A DNA stretch of 19,387 nucleotides, from the NCBI GenBank assembly GCA_964435575.1, contig CAYSZS010000021.1:1-19387 (forward strand), written 5' to 3'. The DNA comes from GWB1-39-12 sp964435575 (GTDB lineage Bacteria > Patescibacteriota > Microgenomatia > UBA8517). Position numbers and translations under genes: made by a program. Shown piece after piece: positions 12,832 to 19,387 of the stretch (positions are counted from its first letter, which is position 1; each line of letters begins with the position of its first letter). The notes below the pieces were generated by a model. The model searched no databases, was not told the origin of the DNA, and worked only from the letters and a program-made list of their open reading frames with translations.

Positions 12832-13818
12832 TCATATTCTCCGTTTTTCCCATACATCTTCATCTACCATATTTTCCGGTTTTTCGCCTCCCAAGGTTTT
12901 TAAAATTGCATCAACCGCCATCTGCCCCATTTTTTCTCTTGCCTCCCAAGTAGCGCTTGCAATGTGGGGTGTAAGGACGACATTTTCCATGTTAATTAGC
13001 TCTGGATTAACATTTGGTTCGGCATCATATACGTCCAGAGCCGCTCCTGCCAGACGACCTTCTCTTAACGCGTTAACCAACGCATGTTCGTCAACAATTG
13101 GACCCCTTGCGGTATTAATAAGAAAACTTCCCTTCTTCATTTTAGCGAAAGTGCCAGCGTTCATCATATGTCTTGTTTCGTCCGTTAAAGGAACATGTAG
13201 AGATACAAAATCACTTTCTCCTAAAAGCCTATCTAGGTCAGCAAATTCAACGCCTAATTCCTTTTCTGCTTCAGGGTCAGGAGATCTTTTGTTATAAAAA
13301 ACGCGCATGTTATAACCCCTGGCCCGCCTGGCAACCATTGAGCCAATTCGTCCCAGTCCGATAATTCCTAAAGTTTTGCCGGAAAGACTTACTCCAAGAA
13401 ATATTGCAGGTTCCCAACCGCTATATGCGCCTCTTTTTACTGCTTCGTCTGCCTCAACTATCCGACGAGCTAAAGCTAAAAGAAGTGCCCATGTGTGCTC
13501 TGCAACGGCTTCATTAACTTCATCTGACGGTGTGTTAACGGCAACTACCCCTCGTTCGCTAAGTTCGGAAACGTTTATATTGTCAAAACCGGCTGCATAA
13601 TTTGAAACTATTTTAAGTTGCGGTCCGATTGCGTCTACTACTTCGCCATTTATCTTATCCGTAAGTAGGGTCAAAAGTGCATCGACTCCCTTTCCCATAT
13701 CAAGAAGTTCTTCTGGAGTCAGGGGTCTATCAAATTCAGAAACAATAACTTCGTTACCCGACTGATATAATCTGTCAAGTGCACCTCCCGGAATTTTTCT
13801 TGTCACAAAAATCTTCAT
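12832..13818 (-). CDS. D-2-hydroxyacid dehydrogenase (glyoxylate/hydroxypyruvate reductase-like)
   Basis: 328 residues, a full-length NAD(P)-dependent D-isomer-specific 2-hydroxyacid dehydrogenase. The nucleotide-binding motif is 'GIIGLGRIG' with GxGxxG at 154-159. The catalytic triad is R238 ('NTARGPIVDE'), E267 ('DVYDAEP') and H285 ('LTPHIASAT'). The substrate-binding 'SNYAAGFDNI' (72-81) has the glyoxylate/hydroxypyruvate reductase style, interconverting glyoxylate with glycolate or hydroxypyruvate with D-glycerate in the cytoplasm. Substrate choice cannot be fixed from sequence alone; phosphonate or lactate dehydrogenases are relatives. It follows the PfkB kinase gene by 46 nt on the same strand. 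It also has its own TATAAT boxes, so it may be transcribed both with and without the operon. No Shine-Dalgarno sequence is seen. Confidence 0.92.
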   Translation of the reverse strand: MKIFVTRKIPGGALDRLYQSGNEVIVSEFDRPLTPEELLDMGKGVDALLTLLTDKINGEVVDAIGPQLKIVSNYAAGFDNINVSELSERGVVAVNTPSDEVNEAVAEHTWALLLALARRIVEADEAVKRGAYSGWEPAIFLGVSLSGKTLGIIGLGRIGSMVARRARGYNMRVFYNKRSPDPEAEKELGVEFADLDRLLGESDFVSLHVPLTDETRHMMNAGTFAKMKKGSFLINTARGPIVDEHALVNALREGRLAGAALDVYDAEPNVNPELINMENVVLTPHIASATWEAREKMGQMAVDAILKTLGGEKPENMVDEDVWEKRRI

Positions 13819-13835
13819 ATATAATATTTATTACG

Positions 13836-13850
13836 ATTATAATTATTATA
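13836..13850 (-). promoter_or_regulatory. Possible internal promoter before the dehydrogenase
   Basis: Two TATAAT hexamers on the minus strand (13836-13841 and 13845-13850) lie in the 46-bp gap, 17 nt or more before the ATG. The area is very AT-rich, so chance occurrence is possible. Confidence 0.3.
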
Positions 13851-13864
13851 ACCGTTATTTTCTC

Positions 13865-14863
13865 TCAAATTTCAACTACCCCCACTCCGCTACTTTTCAC
13901 TCTCCCGAGCCACTCGGGCATCTCGGTTTCTTTCAAAAGTCCCCTTTGGGAACCAACATAGCCAATAACCGAGGCTGAATTGACTGTTCCCCACAAAAGC
14001 GCTTCATTAAATCCTTTTCCTTTAATAAGAGCCGCTATGCAACCAGCTCCGAAAGCGTCACCCGCCCCTGTCCTCTCATACGCATCAACAGGCAAAACTC
14101 CCGCCTTGTAATATTTTTTACCGATAGAGTCATAAACAAAGGATCCGTTTCCGCCGTCTGTAATAATTGCAATCTTTGGACCGAGCGAAGACAGGTTCGT
14201 TAAAAGTTCTTTATCGGCTCCATGCGAATCGGGAATTCCGGTTAATTTTTCCGCCTCTTCCCGATTTACATAAATTACGTGGGTGACTCCCAAAACCGGC
14301 TTTAAAGCTTCAATCCCAACCCTAAGTTGCCAGCTTCCGGGGTTGAACGCTAACATAATCCCAGGATTTCTATTGATAAAATCTATAAAGTGATTGTAAA
14401 AAGGCTGAAACGCTTCACCCATTGAAGTCAGGTAAACCCAAGGAGTTACGGGTAAATGCACCGGAAATTCATAGGAGCGGGGTGCGTGATATGTAAAAAT
14501 CGTTCTCTCACCGGCATAATTTATCACAGTCGAATAGTTGGTTCCTGCCATTGGTTGTTGAATTACCAAACTCATATCCACCCCCTCTTTTTCCAACTTT
14601 TCAACAATCAAGTTTCCCGTACTGTCCCCCCCCAATGTTGTAACAAGACCGCTTTTTACTCCCAAGCGTCTCGTCCCTACGGCATTATTGGCCGCATTTC
14701 CTCCCAAGGAATATTCAATTGTTTTGACGGGAATCTTTTCTCCATAGGAAAAACATACGTAACACTCTCTTTCCTTGAGCATACACAAAGTTTCCGACTC
14801 CGTCGGCGATAAAAATACGTCCCAAGTAACGTCACCAACTGATAACAGTTCTAAATCGCTCAT
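13865..14863 (-). CDS. PfkB-family sugar kinase
   Basis: 332 residues, a ribokinase/PfkB-fold ATP-dependent kinase. The N-terminal signature 'SLGGNAANNAVGTRRLG' (52-68) binds the sugar. The C-terminal 'ERTGAGDAFGAG' (263-274) forms the anion hole, with D269 the catalytic base. Length is typical. It lies 17 nt downstream of the four-helix gene and in the same run as class I aldolase. Phosphorylation of a hexose or hexose phosphate feeding the aldolase (a stand-in phosphofructokinase or fructokinase) is therefore an attractive inference. Sequence alone does not separate this from ribokinase, adenosine kinase or 2-keto-3-deoxygluconate kinase. The start codon touches the heptamer repeats that border the four-helix element. 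No separate promoter is evident. Confidence 0.9.
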   Translation of the reverse strand: MSDLELLSVGDVTWDVFLSPTESETLCMLKERECYVCFSYGEKIPVKTIEYSLGGNAANNAVGTRRLGVKSGLVTTLGGDSTGNLIVEKLEKEGVDMSLVIQQPMAGTNYSTVINYAGERTIFTYHAPRSYEFPVHLPVTPWVYLTSMGEAFQPFYNHFIDFINRNPGIMLAFNPGSWQLRVGIEALKPVLGVTHVIYVNREEAEKLTGIPDSHGADKELLTNLSSLGPKIAIITDGGNGSFVYDSIGKKYYKAGVLPVDAYERTGAGDAFGAGCIAALIKGKGFNEALLWGTVNSASVIGYVGSQRGLLKETEMPEWLGRVKSSGVGVVEI

Positions 14864-14864
14864 A

Positions 14865-14885
14865 GACTACTGACTACAGACTACT
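14865..14885. repeat. Left flanking heptamer repeats of four-helix element
   Basis: Three heptamers, GACTACT, GACTACA and GACTACT. The 13 bases GACTACAGACTAC (14872-14884) have an exact inverted copy at 15245-15257, on the other side of the four-helix gene. Confidence 0.65.
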
Positions 14886-15240
14886 GCTTTTTAAGCTTAT
14901 TAATCAAGGCATTGATTCTAGAAGCAAGAATGTTTGCTTCTTCATATAGTTTATCGAATTCTTCTTTGCTTAAATATTCTAAGTCGAATGAAATATATAA
15001 ACCCGTTACTACTTCTTCTATTGATCCTATTGCTACCCTCAAAAATCTAATAAACTCTTTATCGGATTTCCTATCAGATCCCTCAGCTATGTTTAAAGCT
15101 ATTGAAATTGCCGCTCGACGCAACTGATCAACCAAGGAAAATCTCTCGTCTTTCGGAAAGTCAGATGTAACTTTATAAATCTTAACGGCAAATTTCCTTG
15201 CCTGTTGCCAAACTTCAAGTTTTTCAAATCTAAAACTCAT
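14881..15240 (-). CDS. Four-helix-bundle protein (23S rRNA intervening-sequence family)
   Basis: 119 residues, of the four-helix-bundle family first known from intervening sequences in 23S rRNA genes (often labelled S23). Hallmarks are 'FEKLEVWQQARKFAVKIYK' at the N-terminus, 'LVDQLRRAAISIALNIAEG' (36-54) and 'FIRFLRVAIGSIEEVVTGL' (63-81). The C-terminus is helical. The protein forms rings in solved relatives; its role is unknown. Here it is not in an rRNA gene but between the aldolase and PfkB genes on the same strand. Inverted copies of a heptamer repeat lie on both sides. It is likely co-transcribed with them. The arrangement suggests insertion into an existing operon. Confidence 0.92.
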   Translation of the reverse strand: MSFRFEKLEVWQQARKFAVKIYKVTSDFPKDERFSLVDQLRRAAISIALNIAEGSDRKSDKEFIRFLRVAIGSIEEVVTGLYISFDLEYLSKEEFDKLYEEANILASRINALINKLKKQ

Positions 15241-15243
15241 CTC

Positions 15244-15273
15244 TGTAGTCTGTAGTCCGTTAGCAGTAGACTA
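15244..15273. repeat. Right flanking heptamer repeats of four-helix element
   Basis: TGTAGTC twice (15244-15257), then CAGTAGACTA (15264-15273), which is close to the inverse of the left end. The aldolase stop codon (15271-15273) lies inside this repeat. Confidence 0.6.
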
Positions 15274-16287
15274 AATACTCTCCATTTCCACCTTATATTC
15301 CCCTTTCCTTGCCAACGAGTTTAATTTCGCTCTTTTGTAAAATTTCCTCTGTGCGGCTTCAATATTTTCTGCCTTCCCAGCCCATGATTTCAAAACAGGT
15401 TCCTGTAAAGCTCGGCCAAAAGAAAATGAAAGCTGCCAAGGTGCGTCATCTATCTCATTCATGGCGTCCAGGTGGCTTGTAGATTCTCCCGGATTATCAC
15501 CTCCAGAAAGAAATACTATTCCCGGAACCTCAGGAGGAACAACTTCTTTTAATACTCTTAATGTTGCTTCCGCGATTTCTCTGTCCGTTGCCGTTTCCCC
15601 GCTATCCTTTCCGGGATGAACCCAATTTGGCTTAAGTAACATACCGGGAAAATAAATCTTATATTCTGTTAATTTTGTAAAAACTGCTTTTAACGTTTTA
15701 TAAGTAACTTCTTCGCTCTTTTTTATATCGTGCGCACCATCCATCAGGACTTCAGGCTCAACTATTGGAACTAAGTCTGCTTCTTGGGATAAAGCGGCAA
15801 AAATTGCCAGAAAGCAGGCATTAGAATTAATACATATATCAGACGGAATTCCTTCACCTATGGTTATAACAGCCCGCCACTTGGAAAAGCGTGCTCCCAT
15901 ATCTTTATATTCGACCAGTCTCTCCCGTAATCCATCCAAACCTTGTGTAATTTTCTCTCCCGGGAAATTGACCATATCGATAGTCCCCTTATCTACTTTA
16001 ATACCTGGAATAATACCCGTGTCAGAAAGGTTTTTTGCAAAAGGAACTCCTTCATCTGTAGTCTGGCGAATGGTCTCGTCAAACATTATTACTCCACTTA
16101 TAAATTCCTCAATTCTATGGGTCTTAAAAAGAATCTGTCTATAAATTCTGTGGTTTTCAGGAATTGATTCTACGCCTACTTTGTCGAAACGTTTTCTTAT
16201 CGTTCCGGTTGACTCATCCGCCGCCAAAATTCCCTTCCCCTGTGCAACCAAAGCTTTTGCAGTATTATTTAAAGCCGCTTGATTCAT
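15271..16287 (-). CDS. Class I fructose-bisphosphate aldolase
   Basis: 338 residues from the ATG at 16287. It cleaves fructose 1,6-bisphosphate to dihydroxyacetone phosphate and glyceraldehyde 3-phosphate by Schiff-base chemistry in glycolysis, and runs in reverse in gluconeogenesis. Seen motifs are 'GILAADESTGTIRKRF' (D24), 'FSKWRAVI' (K136), 'VPIVEPEVL' (E177) and 'GMLLKPNWVHPG' with the Schiff-base K219. 'FLSGGDNPGEST' supplies the phosphate site. It is the eukaryote-like class I form, as in some bacteria. A TTG at 16323 would add 12 residues, but this TTG is better explained as part of the -35 box. It is the first gene of a run with the four-helix gene, PfkB kinase and dehydrogenase. Confidence 0.95.
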   Translation of the reverse strand: MNQAALNNTAKALVAQGKGILAADESTGTIRKRFDKVGVESIPENHRIYRQILFKTHRIEEFISGVIMFDETIRQTTDEGVPFAKNLSDTGIIPGIKVDKGTIDMVNFPGEKITQGLDGLRERLVEYKDMGARFSKWRAVITIGEGIPSDICINSNACFLAIFAALSQEADLVPIVEPEVLMDGAHDIKKSEEVTYKTLKAVFTKLTEYKIYFPGMLLKPNWVHPGKDSGETATDREIAEATLRVLKEVVPPEVPGIVFLSGGDNPGESTSHLDAMNEIDDAPWQLSFSFGRALQEPVLKSWAGKAENIEAAQRKFYKRAKLNSLARKGEYKVEMESI

Positions 16288-16294
16288 AACACCC

Positions 16295-16323
16295 AATTTA
16301 CCATGTTTATGCGAGTCCGACAA
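16295..16323 (-). promoter_or_regulatory. Promoter of the aldolase operon (leaderless type)
   Basis: TTGTCG (16318-16323), a 17-bp spacer, and TAAATT (16295-16300), which ends 7 nt before the ATG at 16287. It decides the start in favour of 16287. Confidence 0.5.
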
Positions 16324-16346
16324 TGTATCATTAAAGTGCCACTACC

Positions 16347-17519
16347 GTGCTTGATAAATATCTCAACCCAAAATATTTTTTTCCCTCAATATTTTTTCTT
16401 TCATTGATCGTTTTCCTTCTCCATACCGCATATACAAAAACATCAATTTTTGCCGATGCACGCTATTACTATTCGATAACCCATTCGATAATTTCGGACA
16501 AAGACCTTGATTTCAGTAACGAATATGGGCATTTCGGCATACAAATGCCTCTGGGTAAATCAGGAGCCCCAACTAATTTCTATCCTCCCGGAGTCTCTTT
16601 TTTTTGGATTTTTGGTTTATGGCTTACGCAGGCAATCAATGTAGACCCATCAGGATATGGATTCTTCTCTCAACTTGGTGTTGCTTTAACAAGTATTTTT
16701 TTAGGAATTTTGGGGCTTATCTTCCTGAGAAGAATGCTTCTTAAATATTTTTCCAAAACTGTTTCCCTTTTGACAGTAGTAACGCTTTTTTCGGCTACAA
16801 ACCTATTGTTTTATATTGCAGTTGAGCCTATAAATTCCCATGCAGTATCTTTCTTTGTTTCCACCCTTTTTGTTTACTACTTTTTGAACCATCAAAAAGA
16901 TAATTATTATTATCTTTCTTTGGGACTTATTGCAGGTGTCGCCGGCCTTGTCCGAACCCAGGATTTAGCTCTTCTTACACTTCCTCTTATAAAATTGGTT
17001 TTATTTGAACGAAGTTCCCTTAAAAAGCTTACTTCTAACTTCTTATATCTTACTGCTGGTACTTTCTTGGGTTTTTTCCCTCAACTTATTCTTTGGAAGT
17101 ATTTTTACGGGACATTTTGGGTCAGTCCTTATCTGGATTTCGGATTTGACTTCCTGCATCCAAAAATAATCTATGTTTTATTTAACTCCCAAAACGGCTT
17201 ATTCACAATCACACCGATAATTGCCTTTGCAATTCTAGGTCAGTTTTATTTCGCTGGAAAAAATTTCTACCTTTCTTTTTTGTCGCTTTCCTACTTCATT
17301 TTGCAGCTTTATTTGATTTCTTCATGGAATGCATATTTCCAGGGGGGTTCGTTTGCCATCAGAATGATAATAACAACCTATCCTCTACTTTCTTTGGGTC
17401 TGGCGAGTCTAATCGAAAGGTTGATCCAAAAATTTGCAATTCAAAAAACTCTTTTTCTGATCATTATTTTCTCGATCGTCAACTCTTTTATGGTCATCAG
17501 ATATCTTCTTACATTCTAG
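16347..17519 (+). CDS. Polytopic membrane protein, GT-C glycosyltransferase-like
   Basis: 390 residues with roughly ten hydrophobic segments, starting at GTG 16347. The first outer loop after the first membrane helix carries 'IFADARYYYSITHSI' then 'DLDFSNEY' (34-60). Acidic residues placed there are typical of GT-C glycosyltransferases that use lipid-linked sugars. The 'PTNFYPPG' stretch (75-82) and 'VRTQDLALL' also fit this kind of protein. It may glycosylate cell-surface proteins or lipids at the outer face of the membrane. I cannot assign a substrate, and no specific family signature is certain. It is divergent from the aldolase operon by about 60 bp. A weak -10-like TAAAGT lies 9 nt before the start. 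It may be functionally linked to the surface proteins upstream. Confidence 0.7.
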   Translation: MLDKYLNPKYFFPSIFFLSLIVFLLHTAYTKTSIFADARYYYSITHSIISDKDLDFSNEYGHFGIQMPLGKSGAPTNFYPPGVSFFWIFGLWLTQAINVDPSGYGFFSQLGVALTSIFLGILGLIFLRRMLLKYFSKTVSLLTVVTLFSATNLLFYIAVEPINSHAVSFFVSTLFVYYFLNHQKDNYYYLSLGLIAGVAGLVRTQDLALLTLPLIKLVLFERSSLKKLTSNFLYLTAGTFLGFFPQLILWKYFYGTFWVSPYLDFGFDFLHPKIIYVLFNSQNGLFTITPIIAFAILGQFYFAGKNFYLSFLSLSYFILQLYLISSWNAYFQGGSFAIRMIITTYPLLSLGLASLIERLIQKFAIQKTLFLIIIFSIVNSFMVIRYLLTF

Positions 17520-17526
17520 GGTCTAT

Positions 17527-17555
17527 TTGAAACAAACTGTCTTTTATATGATAAT
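17527..17555 (+). promoter_or_regulatory. Promoter of the gene at 17565
   Basis: TTGAAA (17527-17532), a 17-bp spacer and GATAAT (17550-17555), ending 9 nt before the ATG. GAGG at 17556-17559 could be a ribosome binding site, but the expected transcript would start at or after it. Confidence 0.55.
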
Positions 17556-17564
17556 GAGGTAAGC

Positions 17565-18131
17565 ATGACCGACATTCCTCAAAATAAAAATGCTGATCTT
17601 AACGACGTCATCTTGTCGGAAGACTTAACTATCCCAGGTAGCAAAAAAACCTCCGATTGGCTTACAAAAATTTTTACTTCTCCGGCCGTATCCATGAGCT
17701 TGACAGCTTTATTAATGATTTTTCTCTTCGGAGCTGCCTTTTTTATAGCCTACCAAAAGGTCAATAAACCAAAAATTCCACAAAATTATGAAGACTGCAC
17801 GAAATCAAAAGGAAGTATTATTCGCGAAAGCTATCCGGCGGTCTGCGTTACCAAAAACAAAAAAGAATTCATTCAAGTTATTCCCGAAGACGAGCAAAAA
17901 CTTCTTGAATCTGATATTAGTAACACGACCAATGCGACTACAACCACCCCCCAATGTCTGCCCAAATTTGAAGTTCCTGAAAGTCCGGAATTGTCTGCCG
18001 AAATGCTCTACTCGTCCGAATGTCACAAACAACTAAGCAAAGAAGGATGCGAAAAGGTTGATATATATAGAACTTCTACTCAAAACTTTGGAGAAGCAGA
18101 TGGTTCGCCAGATTGCGAGTGGCAAGAGTAG
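17565..18131 (+). CDS. Small anchored protein with Cys-containing outer domain
   Basis: 188 residues. A cytoplasmic N-terminus (1-40), one membrane segment (about 41-63) and an outer part with six cysteines. The segment 'NYEDCTKSKGSIIRESYP' with 'AVCVTKNKKEFIQ' (74-104) is a compact motif I recall in other CPR anchored proteins. A Thr/Asn-rich linker (118-129) leads to a second part with 'CLPKF', 'SSECHKQLSKEGCEKV' and 'SPDCEWQE'. Disulfides are likely. No enzyme motif is visible and the function is unknown. It has a well-spaced promoter of its own. It is followed by the DUF4349 gene after 42 bp with a separate promoter. Confidence 0.7.
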   Translation: MTDIPQNKNADLNDVILSEDLTIPGSKKTSDWLTKIFTSPAVSMSLTALLMIFLFGAAFFIAYQKVNKPKIPQNYEDCTKSKGSIIRESYPAVCVTKNKKEFIQVIPEDEQKLLESDISNTTNATTTTPQCLPKFEVPESPELSAEMLYSSECHKQLSKEGCEKVDIYRTSTQNFGEADGSPDCEWQE

Positions 18132-18136
18132 ATGGA

Positions 18137-18166
18137 TTGACACACATCTCCCTTTAGATCCATAAT
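18137..18166 (+). promoter_or_regulatory. Strong promoter of the DUF4349 gene (leaderless type)
   Basis: Perfect -35 TTGACA (18137-18142), an 18-bp spacer and CATAAT (18161-18166), ending 7 nt before the ATG at 18174. There is no Shine-Dalgarno sequence. It is the clearest promoter in the window. Confidence 0.65.
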
Positions 18167-18173
18167 TTAACTA

Positions 18174-19118
18174 ATGAAAATAATTGAGTGGGTTAAGAAA
18201 AATAAACTCGCAACAATTCTTATTGTTATCGTAATCTACTTTCTCTACAGGACATTCTTTGGAGTTAATCTTCTGAGTTTATCTGGTCCGACCCGCCAAT
18301 ATAAAAGTGGCGGCACCATTGGTATTTCACCCGAAGGTTCCTTCGGTGCTCCTTCAGCAGGAATCTCGTTACCTTCTCTTTCACCCAACTATCAACAAGA
18401 CTATACTCCACAACCCGACGTTAAAGATCGCCTCGTTATTCAGGAATCAAACATTTCACTTCTTGTCAAAGATGTAGTCAATGTTAGAAATAAAATTCTT
18501 GAATACGCTAATTCAAACGGCGGATATATGGTGAGCTCCTCAACCTCAAGCCCGGAGGAAGCCCCTTATGCCACAGTTACCATCCGTGTTCCCTCTGGCA
18601 AACTTCAAGAGGCACTGGATTATTTCCATGCATTATCGGTTAAAGTCGTATCCGAAAATCTTGTCGGCCGAGACGTTACCGACCAATATGTTGACATCGA
18701 TAAAAGAATTGCAACTTATGAAAAAACAAAAGCAAAATACGAAGAAATATTGGATAGAGCAACAACAATAACAGACATCACAAATTTAACCCGCGAAATT
18801 ATAAGCATTCAAACTCAAATTGATTCCCTAAAGGGCCAACAGGATGCGCTGGAGAAAAATGCAGAACTTGCCAAACTTACAATTTATCTCTCAACCGACG
18901 AGATTGCACTTCCCTACGCTCCCAGTGAAACATTTAGGCCTGGCGTAATCTTTAAGCTTGCGGTAAGATCGCTAGTTGGATTTGCAAGAAATCTCGCTAC
19001 ACTTGCAATTTGGATCGGAGTTTACGCAGTCATTTGGGTTCCAGCCCTGGCTATTTATATCTTTGTTCGAAATTGGCTGAAGAAGAGAAGGTCTGAATCA
19101 AAAACCACCACAACTTAA
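18174..19118 (+). CDS. DUF4349 membrane protein
   Basis: 314 residues. An N-terminal membrane segment (about 12-28) and a Gly/Ser/Pro linker (37-80) precede the DUF4349 domain. It begins 'RLVIQESNISLLVKDV' (86-101), continues with 'GGYMVSSSTSS' and 'YATVTIRVPSGKLQEAL' (132-148), and then 'LVGRDVTDQYVDIDKRI'. A coiled coil (about 172-235) and 'LAKLTIYLS' follow. A second membrane segment (276-298) and a Lys/Arg-rich tail end the protein. The domain would sit outside between two anchors. The family is common, often near lipoprotein or envelope genes, and its function is unknown to me. The convergent transketolase gene ends within its stop codon (four-base overlap, TTAA). Confidence 0.88.
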   Translation: MKIIEWVKKNKLATILIVIVIYFLYRTFFGVNLLSLSGPTRQYKSGGTIGISPEGSFGAPSAGISLPSLSPNYQQDYTPQPDVKDRLVIQESNISLLVKDVVNVRNKILEYANSNGGYMVSSSTSSPEEAPYATVTIRVPSGKLQEALDYFHALSVKVVSENLVGRDVTDQYVDIDKRIATYEKTKAKYEEILDRATTITDITNLTREIISIQTQIDSLKGQQDALEKNAELAKLTIYLSTDEIALPYAPSETFRPGVIFKLAVRSLVGFARNLATLAIWIGVYAVIWVPALAIYIFVRNWLKKRRSESKTTTT

Positions 19119-19387
19119 ATCTCTTTTCGTTTAATTACTTTTTTAACAGCCTCGATAATGTGTTTTGCTTTCATTCCATACTTCTCTAAAAGCTCGTCGG
19201 GTTCTCCGGATTCACCAAAGGAATTTGGCATGCCTATAAATTCCATGGGGGTCGGATAACTTCTAGCCAAAACTTCTGCAGCTGCTCCTCCTAAGCCGCC
19301 GGTTACCTGATGTTCCTCAACAGTCACAACCGCGCCGCACTTTTTAGCAACCGAAATTATAGTTTCTTCGTCAATAGGTTTAATCGT
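19115..19387 (-). CDS. Transketolase C-terminal subunit, 5' end beyond window
   Basis: The last 90 codons of a gene that enters from the right edge. Visible are 'TIKPIDEETIISVAKKCGAV', then 'VTVEEHQVTGGLGGAAAEVL' and 'MPNSFGESGEPDELLEKYGM', ending in a basic helix. 'VEEHQVTGGLGGAAAE' is the signature of the C-terminal domain of transketolase (also in related DXP synthase and pyruvate dehydrogenase E1-beta). 'FGESGEPDELLEKYGM' points to transketolase. Such proteins are often a separate subunit paired with a thiamine-diphosphate-binding partner, moving two-carbon units in the pentose phosphate pathway. Whether it is split here cannot be seen, as the 5' part is missing. Confidence 0.85.
   Translation of the reverse strand, partial: TIKPIDEETIISVAKKCGAVVTVEEHQVTGGLGGAAAEVLARSYPTPMEFIGMPNSFGESGEPDELLEKYGMKAKHIIEAVKKVIKRKEI

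Noticed and set aside
14881..15240. Evidence for a 23S rRNA gene around the four-helix gene
   Set aside because: Both flanks are protein-coding (aldolase and PfkB kinase), and no rRNA sequence is recognisable.
16288..16323. TTG start at 16323 for the aldolase
   Set aside because: The extra residues are not typical of the family, and the bases form a -35/-10 pair ending 7 nt before the ATG at 16287.
1..19387. tRNA genes, riboswitches, transposases or phage genes
   Set aside because: I looked for cloverleaf-like segments, transposase motifs and phage structural genes on both strands and saw none that I could support.

Overview
The window looks like a scaffold piece from a Candidate Phyla Radiation (Patescibacteria) bacterium, most likely of the Microgenomates group. 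This is inferred from gene content and style, not from a marker gene. There are many small single-anchor membrane proteins with an 'SKG-(F/L)-AHL' N-terminus and a Ser/Pro/Thr linker. There is a DUF5674 gene, a four-helix-bundle (23S intervening-sequence) gene, a class I aldolase and a short stand-alone C-terminal transketolase subunit. The DNA is fairly AT-rich, and most genes lack a Shine-Dalgarno sequence. Two runs of exactly 100 N (3084-3183 and 4415-4514) are scaffold gaps of unknown true length.

Layout. Positions 1-139 hold a hairpin and degenerate ten-base repeats but no gene. A HEPN-type putative RNase (minus strand) and a class A penicillin-binding protein (plus strand) diverge from a short shared promoter region near 644-693. 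From about 3.2 to 8.7 kb lies an array of related, N-terminally anchored surface proteins on the plus strand, most with a PsbP-like domain ending in 'DQILSTFxF'. Two minus-strand cassettes interrupt the array: a HicB-HicA toxin-antitoxin pair, and a DUF5674 gene overlapping a small unknown gene. Each cassette is bordered on its 3' side by a leftover 'DQILSTFxF' tail and a repeat ending in the same 16 bases.

At 8.7-11.5 kb is a second class A PBP with an unusually long basic N-terminus. Convergent to it is a membrane-anchored serine beta-lactamase/D,D-peptidase-like protein. Upstream of that, on the same strand, is a sugar-metabolism cluster: class I fructose-bisphosphate aldolase, four-helix-bundle protein, PfkB-family kinase and D-2-hydroxyacid dehydrogenase. 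The four-helix gene is flanked by inverted heptamer repeats and looks inserted into the operon. The right end holds a GT-C-like polytopic membrane protein, a small anchored protein, a DUF4349 protein and the 3' end of a transketolase C-terminal subunit.

Common themes. First, nine start codons lie only 6-9 nt downstream of a -10-like hexamer, which suggests leaderless transcription. Second, the window is rich in short-period repeats (7, 8, 9 and 10 bp) and small palindromes. Several of these sit in frame inside poorly conserved parts of the cell-wall genes. Third, most genes serve the cell envelope (peptidoglycan synthesis or trimming and anchored surface proteins), with a small carbon-metabolism operon beside them.
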